DNA of 16,501 nt from an uncultured Gammaproteobacteria bacterium (GCA_903870185.1 CAIQCE010000060.1:1-16501), one strand, 5' to 3'; numbered from the stretch's first letter, positions 1 through 6,630 are shown. Numbers and translations: made by a program. The notes: generated from the letters alone by a model not told the origin.

Positions 1-563
1 CCATCGAATAGGTTGTTCTGAGTATCTTCTAGAATTTGTTCTGCATTCACTTCGCTCAGGTTTTCACAGGCATTGTCGACCAATTGGCGCAACCAAGTGA
101 GATCTAGAGGGACTTGTTTTCCATCTTCTAGAGTGATCCTAAGATTGGGGTGTTCATTTTGTTCTTGGTCTAATCGGGCTTTGTTTCGAGATTCTCGATA
201 TAAGACATAGGAGCGAGCAATAGCGTGTTCTCCAGTGCGCATCAAGGCTAATTCCACCATATCTTGAATTTCTTCAATATGAACAGTGCCACCTGCAGGC
301 CAGCGATTTTGTAGGGTTTTGCTGATTTCTTCAGTGAGTTCAGCTGCAATTTCATGAATTCGGCTAGATTGGTTCGCACTGTTGCCTTCTACGGCTAAGA
401 AAGCCTTCTTAATAGCAGCATCAATTCGGCCACCATCAAATTGGGTCACACGACCTCGGCGATTGATAACTCGAAGTTGACCTGGTTCAATAGCCTTCAG
501 AAGATTAGGATCATTGATTTGAAAGGTATTGTCCGTAGTAAGATTGTTAGTGTGAATACTCAT
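1..563 (-). CDS. nrdA: Ribonucleoside-diphosphate reductase class Ia, alpha subunit (partial, N-terminal part)
   Basis: The reverse strand from 563 encodes about 187 residues and runs off the left edge, so only the N-terminal part is visible. The protein begins MSIHTNNLTT. From about residue 30 to 127 it carries an ATP-cone: GQLRVINRRGRV, then a segment ending in GEHAIARSYVLYRE. This is the allosteric activity-site domain that senses ATP/dATP. The segment after it (EDGKQVPLDLTWLRQLV) matches the start of the NrdA N-terminal domain in Pseudomonas-like enzymes. The enzyme reduces ribonucleoside diphosphates to deoxyribonucleotides together with the NrdB beta subunit; nrdB is not in view. The start is supported by GGAG at 574-577. 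The upstream region carries NrdR-like and DnaA boxes. The catalytic cysteines lie outside the window. Translation was done by hand, so residue numbers are approximate. Confidence 0.93.
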   Translation of the reverse strand, partial: MSIHTNNLTTDNTFQINDPNLLKAIEPGQLRVINRRGRVTQFDGGRIDAAIKKAFLAVEGNSANQSSRIHEIAAELTEEISKTLQNRWPAGGTVHIEEIQDMVELALMRTGEHAIARSYVLYRESRNKARLDQEQNEHPNLRITLEDGKQVPLDLTWLRQLVDNACENLSEVNAEQILEDTQNNLFD

Positions 564-671
564 ATTCCATTAGCTCCAAATGAACGGTTAAATGTTAAAA
601 AACTTGACGGTATTGAACGAGTTACGTTAAATAATGGCCTCCTTGCTTTGAGTTGGTTCATAATCCTTGAA

Positions 672-687
672 CCCCTACATAATGGGT
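672..687 (-). promoter_or_regulatory. NrdR box 2 (weaker match)
   Basis: CCCCTACATAATGGGT matches the NrdR consensus at 11 of 16 positions. Its centre is exactly 32 bp from the centre of the strong box at 704-719. NrdR boxes typically occur as pairs about 31-32 bp apart, on the same face of the helix, so the spacing supports a match that would be weak alone. It falls in the early nrdA leader, just downstream of the proposed transcription start. Confidence 0.55.
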
Positions 688-703
688 CTCTACTAGCTCT
701 TAG

Positions 704-719
704 ACACAAGATAGTGTGT
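704..719 (-). promoter_or_regulatory. NrdR box 1 (strong match)
   Basis: ACACAAGATAGTGTGT matches the published NrdR box consensus acaCwAtATaTwGtgt at 14 of 16 positions, counting w as A or T. NrdR is a zinc-finger and ATP-cone repressor of ribonucleotide reductase genes that responds to (d)ATP. The box covers the proposed nrdA -10 element. Confidence 0.72.
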
Positions 720-736
720 TTTTAGGGCGATTGCAA
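708..736 (-). promoter_or_regulatory. Likely sigma70 promoter of nrdA
   Basis: On the reverse strand a -35 element TTGCAA (731-736) is separated by 17 bases from a -10 element TATCTT (708-713). Each matches the consensus at 4 of 6 positions. Transcription would start near 701, giving a leader of about 137 bases before the nrdA start. The -10 lies inside the stronger NrdR-like box, the arrangement expected for repression by blocking RNA polymerase. This is inferred from the sequence only. Confidence 0.5.
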
Positions 737-757
737 GAGGATATGCTGGGGGAAAAA

Positions 758-784
758 TGTGGATAAAATTTAAAGTTATCCACA
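758..784. promoter_or_regulatory. Inverted pair of perfect DnaA boxes upstream of nrdA
   Basis: TGTGGATAA (758-766) and TTATCCACA (776-784) are both exact copies of the R1-type DnaA box, in opposite orientations and separated by 9 bases. They lie about 22-48 bases upstream of the proposed nrdA -35 element. In E. coli the nrdAB promoter also carries DnaA boxes, and DnaA affects its transcription. I infer a similar role here. There are only two boxes and no AT-rich repeat array, so this does not look like a replication origin. Confidence 0.7.
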
Positions 785-880
785 GGCTTTTAATCCAATT
801 TAAGTTAGTCTTAATCTTATCAAAGAGTTATTACTGAGACTTCATTGATAGCCTGATATTGGGTCCAGAAAATATTTTTT

Positions 881-916
881 ACCGTACCTGGCACGGTACC
901 TGGCACCGTACCTGGC
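881..916. repeat. Three tandem 12-bp repeats with hairpin potential
   Basis: Three adjoining 12-mers read ACCGTACCTGGC, ACGGTACCTGGC and ACCGTACCTGGC; the middle one differs at one base. TACCGT (880-885) and ACGGTA (893-898) can pair around a 7-base loop. GGTACCTGGCACC (895-907) differs at one base from the palindrome at 8822-8834, so this is probably a dispersed repeat family. It lies 46 bases before the rppH start, just upstream of a possible -10 element TATATT at 930-935, for which I find no good -35. Confidence 0.75.
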
Positions 917-962
917 ATCAAGTTTATGTTATATTGAATTCATTAAGGATGAGGGTCTAGAA

Positions 963-1439
963 ATGATCGATGAAGAAGGGTTTAGGGCTAATGTAGGGAT
1001 CATTCTCTCGAATAGCAGTCACCAAGTACTCTGGGCGCGGCGGTGTAATAAGCCGGAGGCTTGGCAGTTTCCTCAAGGTGGGATTCAAGAAGGGGAGACC
1101 CCTTTGGCGGCCATGTATCGGGAATTGGAGGAGGAGCTGGGCTTGGAGTCAAAGGATGTAGAATGTTTGGGTTCTACTGAAGATTGGCTGAGTTATTTGT
1201 TGCCGGTTAAATTTAGACGGTTGAATACTAAGCCTCTTTGTATCGGCCAAAAGCAAAAATGGTTTTTACTGCGATTGTTGAGCGATGATACTCGGATTAA
1301 TTTAGCCAAATATGAGAAACCTGAATTTGATCAATGGAATTGGGTCGATTACTGGTTCCCTTTAAAACAAGTTGTGGAATTTAAGCAGGAAGTTTATCAA
1401 GCCGCACTCGAAAAATTAGAGCCTTATTTGACCGATTAA
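963..1439 (+). CDS. rppH: RNA pyrophosphohydrolase (Nudix)
   Basis: This 158-residue protein is the Nudix enzyme RppH (NudH). It removes pyrophosphate from the 5' end of triphosphorylated transcripts, which triggers RNase E-dependent mRNA decay in the cytoplasm. The Nudix box GX5EX7REUXEEXGU is intact at residues 39-61, running from GGIQEGE to RELEEELGL. The preceding EAWQFPQGG and following STEDWLSYLLP are typical of the RppH subfamily rather than of general Nudix housecleaners. E. coli RppH is somewhat longer, by an extended C-terminus. The start is supported by GAGGG at 951-955, seven bases upstream. The next gene, ptsP, follows after 90 bases; the rppH-ptsP order is common in gammaproteobacteria. 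Confidence 0.95.
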   Translation: MIDEEGFRANVGIILSNSSHQVLWARRCNKPEAWQFPQGGIQEGETPLAAMYRELEEELGLESKDVECLGSTEDWLSYLLPVKFRRLNTKPLCIGQKQKWFLLRLLSDDTRINLAKYEKPEFDQWNWVDYWFPLKQVVEFKQEVYQAALEKLEPYLTD

Positions 1440-1489
1440 AACTTTCAAAATAAACAACTAATAGAACACAATTATTTTCTAAATTCCGC

Positions 1490-1495
1490 TATACT
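1490..1495 (+). promoter_or_regulatory. Possible -10 element for ptsP
   Basis: TATACT matches the -10 consensus at 5 of 6 positions and lies 35 bases before the ptsP start in an A+T-rich gap. No convincing -35 is present at normal spacing, so ptsP may instead be mainly cotranscribed with rppH. Confidence 0.3.
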
Positions 1496-1529
1496 TCTTT
1501 CACATTAATTAGCTTATGGAAAATGATCG

Positions 1530-3809
1530 ATGTTAAAGGTCTTGCGTAAAATTATTCAAGGGGTGGGAGTCGCTTCTGATTTATCTTCAGCCCTTAGTTT
1601 AATTGTTACAGAAGTTAATTTAACCCTGCATGCGGATGCGACGACATTCTATTGTGTTGATGAAGCATTGGGCGAATATGTTTTGATGTCTGCCACGGGT
1701 ATCGATTCTCAATTAATTCATCAGCTACGAGTTAAATTTGGTCATGGTTTAGTCGGGATTGTGGGTGAAAGAGAAGAACCTATCAATCTGGAAAATGCTC
1801 ATAAACACCCTCAGTTCCATCCTCACTCTTTGTTAAATGAACGATCTTTTAAAGCTTATATGGGTGTTCCCATCATTAAACAGGGTGAACGCTTAGGAGT
1901 TCTTGCAGTTCAACGTAAAGAGGAAGGTTATTTTTCAGAGGAAGAAGAGGCGTTTTTAGTGACACTTGGGGTCCAGTTGGGTAATGAGCTAGACTTTGCT
2001 CGAATCCAAGAAGCGGTTCAAGGATTAGGAGTTCAGCCCGGTAAGAAGACTAAGCTGACCACCGTTCTGGAGGGTGTAGCAGGTTCACCAGGTATTGGGA
2101 TCGGAAAAGCAGTTTTGGTGTTTCCACCTGCGGATTTGGAATCAGTCCCCGATCGTGAAATCGAAGAGGAAGAAGTTGAGCTTGAGATTGAGGCTTTCAA
2201 AGGGGCATTAGAACAAGCTCGTCAGGAGATTCACCAATTACAAACTCGAGCTCGCAATTCTCTTTCTTTGACTGAGCAAGTGCTTTTTGATGCTTACAGT
2301 CGAATCTTAGATAGTCGAACATTGATGGAAGAAGTAGTCGGGGAAATAGAGCTGAGGCAGTGGGCTCAAGGGGCTTTAAGGAAAGTCATCAAGCGACATG
2401 TGCAGCAATTTGAATCTTTAGATGATCCTTATTTGCAGGAGCGAGCAACGGATGTTCGAGATCTAGGAAGACGTATTTTGTCTCATTTACAATTACATGA
2501 GCCTCAAATTCGACAATATCCGAAAAGAACGATTTTGGTCAGCGAGGAATTGACTGCCACTGCAATGATGGAAGTGCCTGAGGGGCGCTTGGTCGGTGTG
2601 TTATCAAGCACTGGCTCCAGTAACTCACATATGGCAATTTTAGCGAGAGCATTAGGTGTTCCAGCGATAATGGGCATCAGTAATGTGAGTTTAATGCAGC
2701 TCGATGAAAAAGAGTTGATCGTCGATGGTTATGATGGTGAGGTTTATGTTTCACCTTCGACTACCATTAAAAAAGAATTTCGGGCATTGGCGGAAGAGGA
2801 AAGAGAGCTCGATGAAGAATTACAAAATCTTCGTGATTTGCCGGCAGAAACAGCAGATGGTCATGAAATTTCTTTGCAAGTGAATACGGGGCTCGCTATC
2901 GATGCTAGCCTATCTTTTAGTGTCGGGGCAGAAGGGATAGGGCTCTATAGAACCGAAATGCCATTTATGATTCGCCATCGTTTTCCTACCGAAGAAGAAC
3001 AACGAATCATGTATCGGCAGCTGTTGAATACTTTTTCACCTAGGCCAGTAGTGATGCGAACACTGGATATTGGGGGTGATAAAGCGCTGCCGTATTTTTC
3101 CATTGAAGAAGAAAATCCATTTTTGGGTTGGAGAGGAATTAGAGTCAGCTTGGATTATCCTCAGATTTTTTTGCAACAAATTCGGGCAATGCTTCATGCC
3201 AATCAAGGACTTAATAATCTTTCTATCATGTTACCGATGATTAGTTCAGTCGGTGAGGTAGAGGCCTCCACGCGATTTATCAAGCAGGCTTATGATGAAC
3301 TATGTATGGAAGGTTTAGAAATTGAAATGCCGAAAATTGGTTTGATGATTGAGGTTCCTGCAGCTGTTTATCAGGCTTATGAATTAGCGACTCGAGTGGA
3401 TTTTTTATCAGTCGGTAGTAACGATTTGATTCAGTATTTATTAGCTGTCGATAGAAATAATGCACGAGTTTCAGAACGTTATGATGGATTTCATCCTGCT
3501 GTTTTAAGGGCGTTGAAACAAGTGGCCGACGGAGCTCATAGGGCAGGTAAACCAGTCAGCATCTGCGGAGAGTTGGCGAGTGATCCTATCGCAGTGGTGC
3601 TTTTATTGGCGATGGGTTATGACTCTCTCAGTATGAATGCTCGATCCTTGCCGAGGGTGAAGTGGGTGATTCGAAAATCAACGATGGCAAAGGCGAAGGA
3701 GTTGCTGGCTGAGGTTCTGAAGATCGATGAATCCAAGGAAGTGAGAATTCATATGGAGATGGCACTCGAAGAGTTAGGGTTAGCAGCGTTGCTGCGTGCG
3801 GGGCGCTAG
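1530..3809 (+). CDS. ptsP: Phosphoenolpyruvate-protein phosphotransferase PtsP (enzyme I-Ntr)
   Basis: This 759-residue protein is the first component of the nitrogen-related phosphotransferase chain. It passes phosphate from PEP to NPr (PtsO) and then to EIIA-Ntr (PtsN); neither partner gene is in view. Domains in order are an N-terminal GAF sensor (about 15-160), the NPr-binding and phosphohistidine domains (about 175-405) and a PEP-binding barrel (about 430-735). The phosphorylated histidine is H367 in SNSHMAILARALGVPAIMG. The PEP site shows R510 in RTLDIGGDK and the signature DFLSVGSNDLIQYLLAVDR. C679 in ICGELASDP is the expected catalytic cysteine. Length and N-terminus agree with E. coli PtsP (748 residues). 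An out-of-frame ATG lies at 1523, and the ribosome-binding site is weak. The GAF domain is expected to bind a small ligand; glutamine is reported for some relatives. Confidence 0.96.
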   Translation: MLKVLRKIIQGVGVASDLSSALSLIVTEVNLTLHADATTFYCVDEALGEYVLMSATGIDSQLIHQLRVKFGHGLVGIVGEREEPINLENAHKHPQFHPHSLLNERSFKAYMGVPIIKQGERLGVLAVQRKEEGYFSEEEEAFLVTLGVQLGNELDFARIQEAVQGLGVQPGKKTKLTTVLEGVAGSPGIGIGKAVLVFPPADLESVPDREIEEEEVELEIEAFKGALEQARQEIHQLQTRARNSLSLTEQVLFDAYSRILDSRTLMEEVVGEIELRQWAQGALRKVIKRHVQQFESLDDPYLQERATDVRDLGRRILSHLQLHEPQIRQYPKRTILVSEELTATAMMEVPEGRLVGVLSSTGSSNSHMAILARALGVPAIMGISNVSLMQLDEKELIVDGYDGEVYVSPSTTIKKEFRALAEEERELDEELQNLRDLPAETADGHEISLQVNTGLAIDASLSFSVGAEGIGLYRTEMPFMIRHRFPTEEEQRIMYRQLLNTFSPRPVVMRTLDIGGDKALPYFSIEEENPFLGWRGIRVSLDYPQIFLQQIRAMLHANQGLNNLSIMLPMISSVGEVEASTRFIKQAYDELCMEGLEIEMPKIGLMIEVPAAVYQAYELATRVDFLSVGSNDLIQYLLAVDRNNARVSERYDGFHPAVLRALKQVADGAHRAGKPVSICGELASDPIAVVLLLAMGYDSLSMNARSLPRVKWVIRKSTMAKAKELLAEVLKIDESKEVRIHMEMALEELGLAALLRAGR

Positions 3810-3816
3810 GCAAAAA

Positions 3817-3846
3817 AAAGGGGTCGATGCATGCATCGACCCCTTT
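3817..3846. terminator. Perfect 30-bp palindrome, probable terminator of rppH-ptsP
   Basis: AAAGGGGTCGATGCA (3817-3831) is followed at once by its exact reverse complement (3832-3846). As RNA it would form a stem of about 13 pairs with a small TGCA loop, preceded by an A-tract (3812-3819) and ending in UUU, then CAAUUU. It begins 7 bases after the ptsP stop and ends 17 bases before the lgt start, so it most likely terminates ptsP transcription. The short U run makes it less than ideal. Confidence 0.65.
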
Positions 3847-3863
3847 CAATTTAGGAGACTTCA

Positions 3864-4655
3864 ATGATTCAGTATCCCCAGTTTGATCCCGTCATTTTGC
3901 ATTTAGGGCCTTTGGCCCTGCGCTGGTATGGGTTTATGTATTTGATTGGGTTTGCAGGTGCCTGGGCTTTGGCCACACTTAGGGCTCCCAAACAAAAGCC
4001 TATTTGGACCCAAGATCAGATCAGTGATTTAGTTTTCTATGTGGCAGTAGGGGTGGTTGTGGGTGGACGTTTGGGCTATATGTTGATTTATAGCTTGCCT
4101 GAATTCATGGCAAACCCTTTGAGCTTATTTGAAGTTTGGCAGGGTGGGATGTCTTTTCATGGTGGGCTTTTGGGGGTTTGTGCGAGTTTTTGGCTCCTGG
4201 CCCGCAAGTATCATTTATCATATTGGACAGTAGCAGATTTTGTAGCACCGTTGGTACCAGTTGGATTAGGGACAGGTCGTTTGGGTAATTTTATCAATGG
4301 GGAGCTTTGGGGGCGTGTAACCCATATTTCATGGGCGATGATTTTTCCTGAAGGCGGTTTGGAGCCTCGTCATCCCTCCCAGCTCTATGAATTCTTGTTG
4401 GAAGGGCTGCTCTTGTTTATTATAGTGTGGGTTTATTCAGCCAAACCAAGACCTCGGGCTGCTGTCAGTGGTTTGTTTTTATTGGCATATGGGATCTTCC
4501 GCTTCAGTGTGGAATTTTTCCGTGAGCCGGATATCCAGTTAGGTTTGATAGGGTTGGATTATTTCAGCATGGGTCAGTTATTATCGCTGCCGATGATTAT
4601 TATGGGAGCCCTCCTAATGGGTTGGGCTTATCAATCAAAGAATAAGGAAAGTTAA
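3864..4655 (+). CDS. lgt: Prolipoprotein diacylglyceryl transferase
   Basis: This 263-residue inner-membrane enzyme transfers diacylglycerol from phosphatidylglycerol to the lipobox cysteine of prolipoproteins, the first step of lipoprotein maturation. MlaA, encoded at the right end of the window, would be a substrate. The diagnostic signature GRLGNFINGELWGR is at 138-151. HGGL at 99-102 contains the conserved histidine, and the C-terminal FSVEFFREPD carries conserved charged residues near the active site. Around seven hydrophobic segments are visible, as expected. The N-terminus (PQFDPVILHLGPLALRWYG) matches the family start. AGGAG near 3852 supports the start. The gene probably leads a unit with the next three genes; its own promoter was not identified and would have to overlap the palindrome or the end of ptsP. 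Confidence 0.97.
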   Translation: MIQYPQFDPVILHLGPLALRWYGFMYLIGFAGAWALATLRAPKQKPIWTQDQISDLVFYVAVGVVVGGRLGYMLIYSLPEFMANPLSLFEVWQGGMSFHGGLLGVCASFWLLARKYHLSYWTVADFVAPLVPVGLGTGRLGNFINGELWGRVTHISWAMIFPEGGLEPRHPSQLYEFLLEGLLLFIIVWVYSAKPRPRAAVSGLFLLAYGIFRFSVEFFREPDIQLGLIGLDYFSMGQLLSLPMIIMGALLMGWAYQSKNKES

Positions 4656-4976
4656 GTGATTAAGCATATTGTATTATTAGTCGTTCTCTCATTAGCTGTT
4701 GTATTTTTCAGGCATGAATTAGTGATTTTGATGAATGGGGTCGTATCATTACATCAACACTTAATGGATGTATTTGCCAAAGTGTTTTCTGCAGATCCCT
4801 TAGGGGCATTGATACAATCTTCTTTGGCCTTGGTGACAATTCCTTTTGTTATAGGGTTGGTGTTGGCTTGTTTATTATGGATCTTGCGACGTAAGCTCAC
4901 TCCTTGGTTACCTGAATTGATGTGGGGGATTTGGCTTGTGGCGATGACTTTAGTGCTGATACAAGGAAATATGTAA
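4656..4976 (+). CDS. Small inner-membrane protein of unknown function
   Basis: I do not recognise this 106-residue protein. It starts with GTG directly after the lgt stop codon; AAGGA at 4644-4648 provides a well-placed ribosome-binding site. Its stop codon overlaps the thyA start by one base (TAATG). Three hydrophobic stretches are visible: residues about 3-30, about 52-77 (ending in LLWILRR) and about 85-103. This suggests a three-pass membrane protein. Positive charges after the second segment (RRKL) hint at a cytoplasmic loop. No catalytic motif is visible. Tight packing on both sides indicates a genuine gene translated together with lgt and thyA, although position alone does not define its role. 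Confidence 0.75.
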   Translation: MIKHIVLLVVLSLAVVFFRHELVILMNGVVSLHQHLMDVFAKVFSADPLGALIQSSLALVTIPFVIGLVLACLLWILRRKLTPWLPELMWGIWLVAMTLVLIQGNM

Positions 4977-5770
4977 TGCAGCAGTACTTAAATTTTCTAG
5001 CGCATATTCGTGATCATGGGGTGGATAAAAAAGATCGCACCGGAACAGGGACTCGCAGTGTTTTTGCTCATCAAATGCGATTTGATTTGAATCAAGGATT
5101 CCCTTTATTAACAACGAAAAAACTGCATCTTAAAAGCATTATTTACGAATTATTTTGGTTTTTAAATGGCGATACCAATGTTCGATATTTACAAGAAAAT
5201 GGCGTTTCGATTTGGAATGAATGGGCGGATGCTGAAGGTAATTTAGGTCCTGTATATGGAAAACAATGGCGTTCTTGGGAATCTAAAGACGGTCGAGTGA
5301 TCGATCAGATGAGTGAGTTGTTGGAACAAATTAAAACGAACCCTGATTCTCGACGTTTAATTATCAGTGCTTGGAATGTAGGTGATTTAGCGAAGATGGC
5401 ATTGCCACCTTGCCACTTATTGTTTCAGTTCTATGTCGCTAACGGAAAATTATCCTGTAATTTAACGCAACGATCCGCTGATGCCTTCTTGGGGGTTCCG
5501 TTTAATATTGCCTCTTATGCGTTGTTGACTCATATGGTGGCGCAGCAGTGTAATTTAGAAGTCGGTGAATTTATTTGGTCGGGTGGGGATTGTCATATCT
5601 ATGCGAATCATTTTGAGCAAGTGGAAGAGCAGCTCTCACGTACTCCTACTACGTTGCCAACTTTGAAAATATTGCGAAAACCAGAATCTTTATATGATTA
5701 TCAATTCGAAGATTTTGAATTTCAAGATTATAATCCTCAGCCTCATATTAAAGCTAAAGTGGCGGTTTGA
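4976..5770 (+). CDS. thyA: Thymidylate synthase
   Basis: This 264-residue enzyme methylates dUMP to dTMP using methylene-tetrahydrofolate, in the cytoplasm. Length and numbering coincide with E. coli ThyA. The catalytic cysteine is C146 in LPPCHLLFQFYV. Folate- and phosphate-binding signatures RTGTGT (21-26), DSRRLIISAWN (124-134), QRSADAFLGVPFNIASYALL and the final KAKVAV are all present. I chose the ATG at 4976, whose MQQYLNFL aligns with the family start. An in-frame ATG at 4922 would add 18 residues unlike the family and would overlap the preceding gene. The start overlaps the upstream stop by one base, so translational coupling is likely. A folate-dependent ThyA rather than a flavin ThyX implies that the organism needs dihydrofolate reductase; folA is not in this window. 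Confidence 0.98.
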   Translation: MQQYLNFLAHIRDHGVDKKDRTGTGTRSVFAHQMRFDLNQGFPLLTTKKLHLKSIIYELFWFLNGDTNVRYLQENGVSIWNEWADAEGNLGPVYGKQWRSWESKDGRVIDQMSELLEQIKTNPDSRRLIISAWNVGDLAKMALPPCHLLFQFYVANGKLSCNLTQRSADAFLGVPFNIASYALLTHMVAQQCNLEVGEFIWSGGDCHIYANHFEQVEEQLSRTPTTLPTLKILRKPESLYDYQFEDFEFQDYNPQPHIKAKVAV

Positions 5771-5783
5771 GTTTCAAGGTTTT

Positions 5784-6017
5784 ATGTCTGAAATTATTTT
5801 GAATGGAAAATATCGGCATTATCGAAATCAAATGATTTATGAAGTCGTTGGTTTCGCTCGTCATAGTGAAACCTACGAGGAAATGGTGATTTATCAAGGT
5901 CATTATAATTGTGAGCAATTTGGAAAGAATCCAATTTGGGTTCGGCCTAAAGTGATGTTTCTAGAAGAAGTGATGCATGATGGGAAATTAGTGAAGCGGT
6001 TTCAGCGGGTTATTTAA
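5784..6017 (+). CDS. DUF1653 family protein
   Basis: This 77-residue cytoplasmic protein begins at ATG 5784 (MSEIILNGKYRHYRNQ), with AAGG at 5776-5779 as a close ribosome-binding site. It shows the DUF1653 pattern: GKYRHY, YEVVGFARHSET, EEMVIYQ, then WVRPKVMFLEEV and a C-terminal FQRVI. The frame is open upstream into thyA, but a longer start (5694) would overlap thyA by 77 bases with sequence unlike the family. It lies 13 bases after thyA and is probably the last gene of the lgt operon. The family is small and widespread, and no biochemical function is established to my knowledge. Confidence 0.88.
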   Translation: MSEIILNGKYRHYRNQMIYEVVGFARHSETYEEMVIYQGHYNCEQFGKNPIWVRPKVMFLEEVMHDGKLVKRFQRVI

Positions 6018-6031
6018 CTCGGTGCTATCAG

Positions 6032-6188
6032 AAATGCAGGGTGGGCAAAGCAAAGCGTGCCCACCAACCACATATTTTTTACAAAGTTTTAAATATGAAA
6101 AGAACGGGCTTGTTGGGCTCGCCCTGCGTGAGGATTATCAGGAATTTAAACCTAGCGCTATTGCAGGGCTTAGCACCAACCTACATTT
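6032..6188. mobile_element. MITE-like element with imperfect terminal inverted repeats
   Basis: The left end (6032-6051, beginning AAATGCAGGGTGGGC) and the reverse complement of the right end (6168-6188, beginning AAATGTAGGTTGGTG) match at about 17 of 20 positions with one gap. Internal structure fits a folded, non-coding element. GGTGGGCA (6040-6047) pairs with TGCCCACC (6058-6065). GCCCTGC (6121-6127) pairs with GCAGGGC (6163-6169), extended by GTTGG/CCAAC (6112-6116 and 6176-6180). No transposase is encoded and no clear target duplication is visible. Motifs like GGTGGGC...GCCCACC occur as dispersed repeats in many bacterial genomes, which I recall only in general terms. Its right end supplies the stop codon of the PNPOx-family gene. 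Confidence 0.65.
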
Positions 6189-6630
6189 TAGTGGGAATAT
6201 TTTTGTTTTGATAAGTATTTTCAAGGGAAGCTTTAAGTTGTTCTAAGGTTTCTTTCGATGCAACAGGTTGAGTTGAGGTCGGTGCATAAGCTGAAAATCT
6301 CAGTTGTGCCTCACGAGGATAAGCTTCCCAGTATCTTTGATTGTCTAAATTAGATAGCAGCTCTGCTGTGCCTTCAATAATAATTTCTCTTTGGTTGAGT
6401 TCCAACCAAAAGGTCAGAGAAACCACGGGGTTTTTGAGTATTTCTTCAACCTTCCGAGTGCCTTTTTGAGTAAAGAAGAGTAACCCTTCTTCCGTGATTT
6501 CTTTAATGGCTACAACACGACTGTGTGGAATCGAATCTAGCGTCGCTGTGCATAATACAGCTTGTTGAGGATTAGGGGCTCCTTTGCTTTTTTCTTCTTG
6601 AAGCCAGTTTTTTAATAATTCAAAGGGCAT
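6181..6630 (-). pseudogene. Pyridoxamine 5'-phosphate oxidase family protein, C-terminally truncated
   Basis: The 149-residue product resembles the N-terminal FMN-binding split barrel of PdxH-type enzymes: NPQQAVLCTATL, PHSRVVAIKEI, GLLFFTQKGTRKVEEI, SLTFWLELNQREIIIEG and RYWEAYPREAQLRFSAYAP. Full-length relatives are roughly 190-215 residues. They continue after the equivalent of NIP with a C-terminal domain containing a GYR segment and a final R-L-x-x-G region, which completes the FMN/PLP site and dimer. Here the frame reads NKNIPTKM and stops inside the end of the MITE-like element. No remnant of the missing domain fits in the few bases left before the DUF1653 gene. The core frame is otherwise intact, so decay is recent or a short product is tolerated. 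I call it a probable pseudogene, although a functional short flavoprotein is possible. No strong ribosome-binding site is seen. It is last in the gpmI unit, 20 bases after the hydrolase gene. Confidence 0.65.

Noticed and set aside
441..725. Open frame of 94 codons on the plus strand
   Set aside because: Its first 123 bases are antisense to the ATP-cone region of nrdA, and the rest covers the nrdA leader, promoter and NrdR boxes; the protein resembles nothing.
758..784. Possible replication origin because of DnaA boxes
   Set aside because: Only two boxes are seen, with no cluster, no clear AT-rich unwinding repeats and no dnaA/dnaN neighbours; the nrdA promoter setting explains them better.
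3280..3864. Reverse-strand open frames inside ptsP
   Set aside because: They are antisense to strongly conserved PEP-binding barrel sequence and have no family likeness.
4922..4975. Longer N-terminus of ThyA from ATG 4922
   Set aside because: The extra 18 residues do not resemble ThyA and overlap the membrane-protein gene; the ATG at 4976 gives the exact family length.
6022..6246. Open frame of 74 codons on the plus strand
   Set aside because: It lies across the MITE-like element and the antisense end of the PNPOx gene; the translation follows repeat sequence, with no ribosome-binding site or family likeness.
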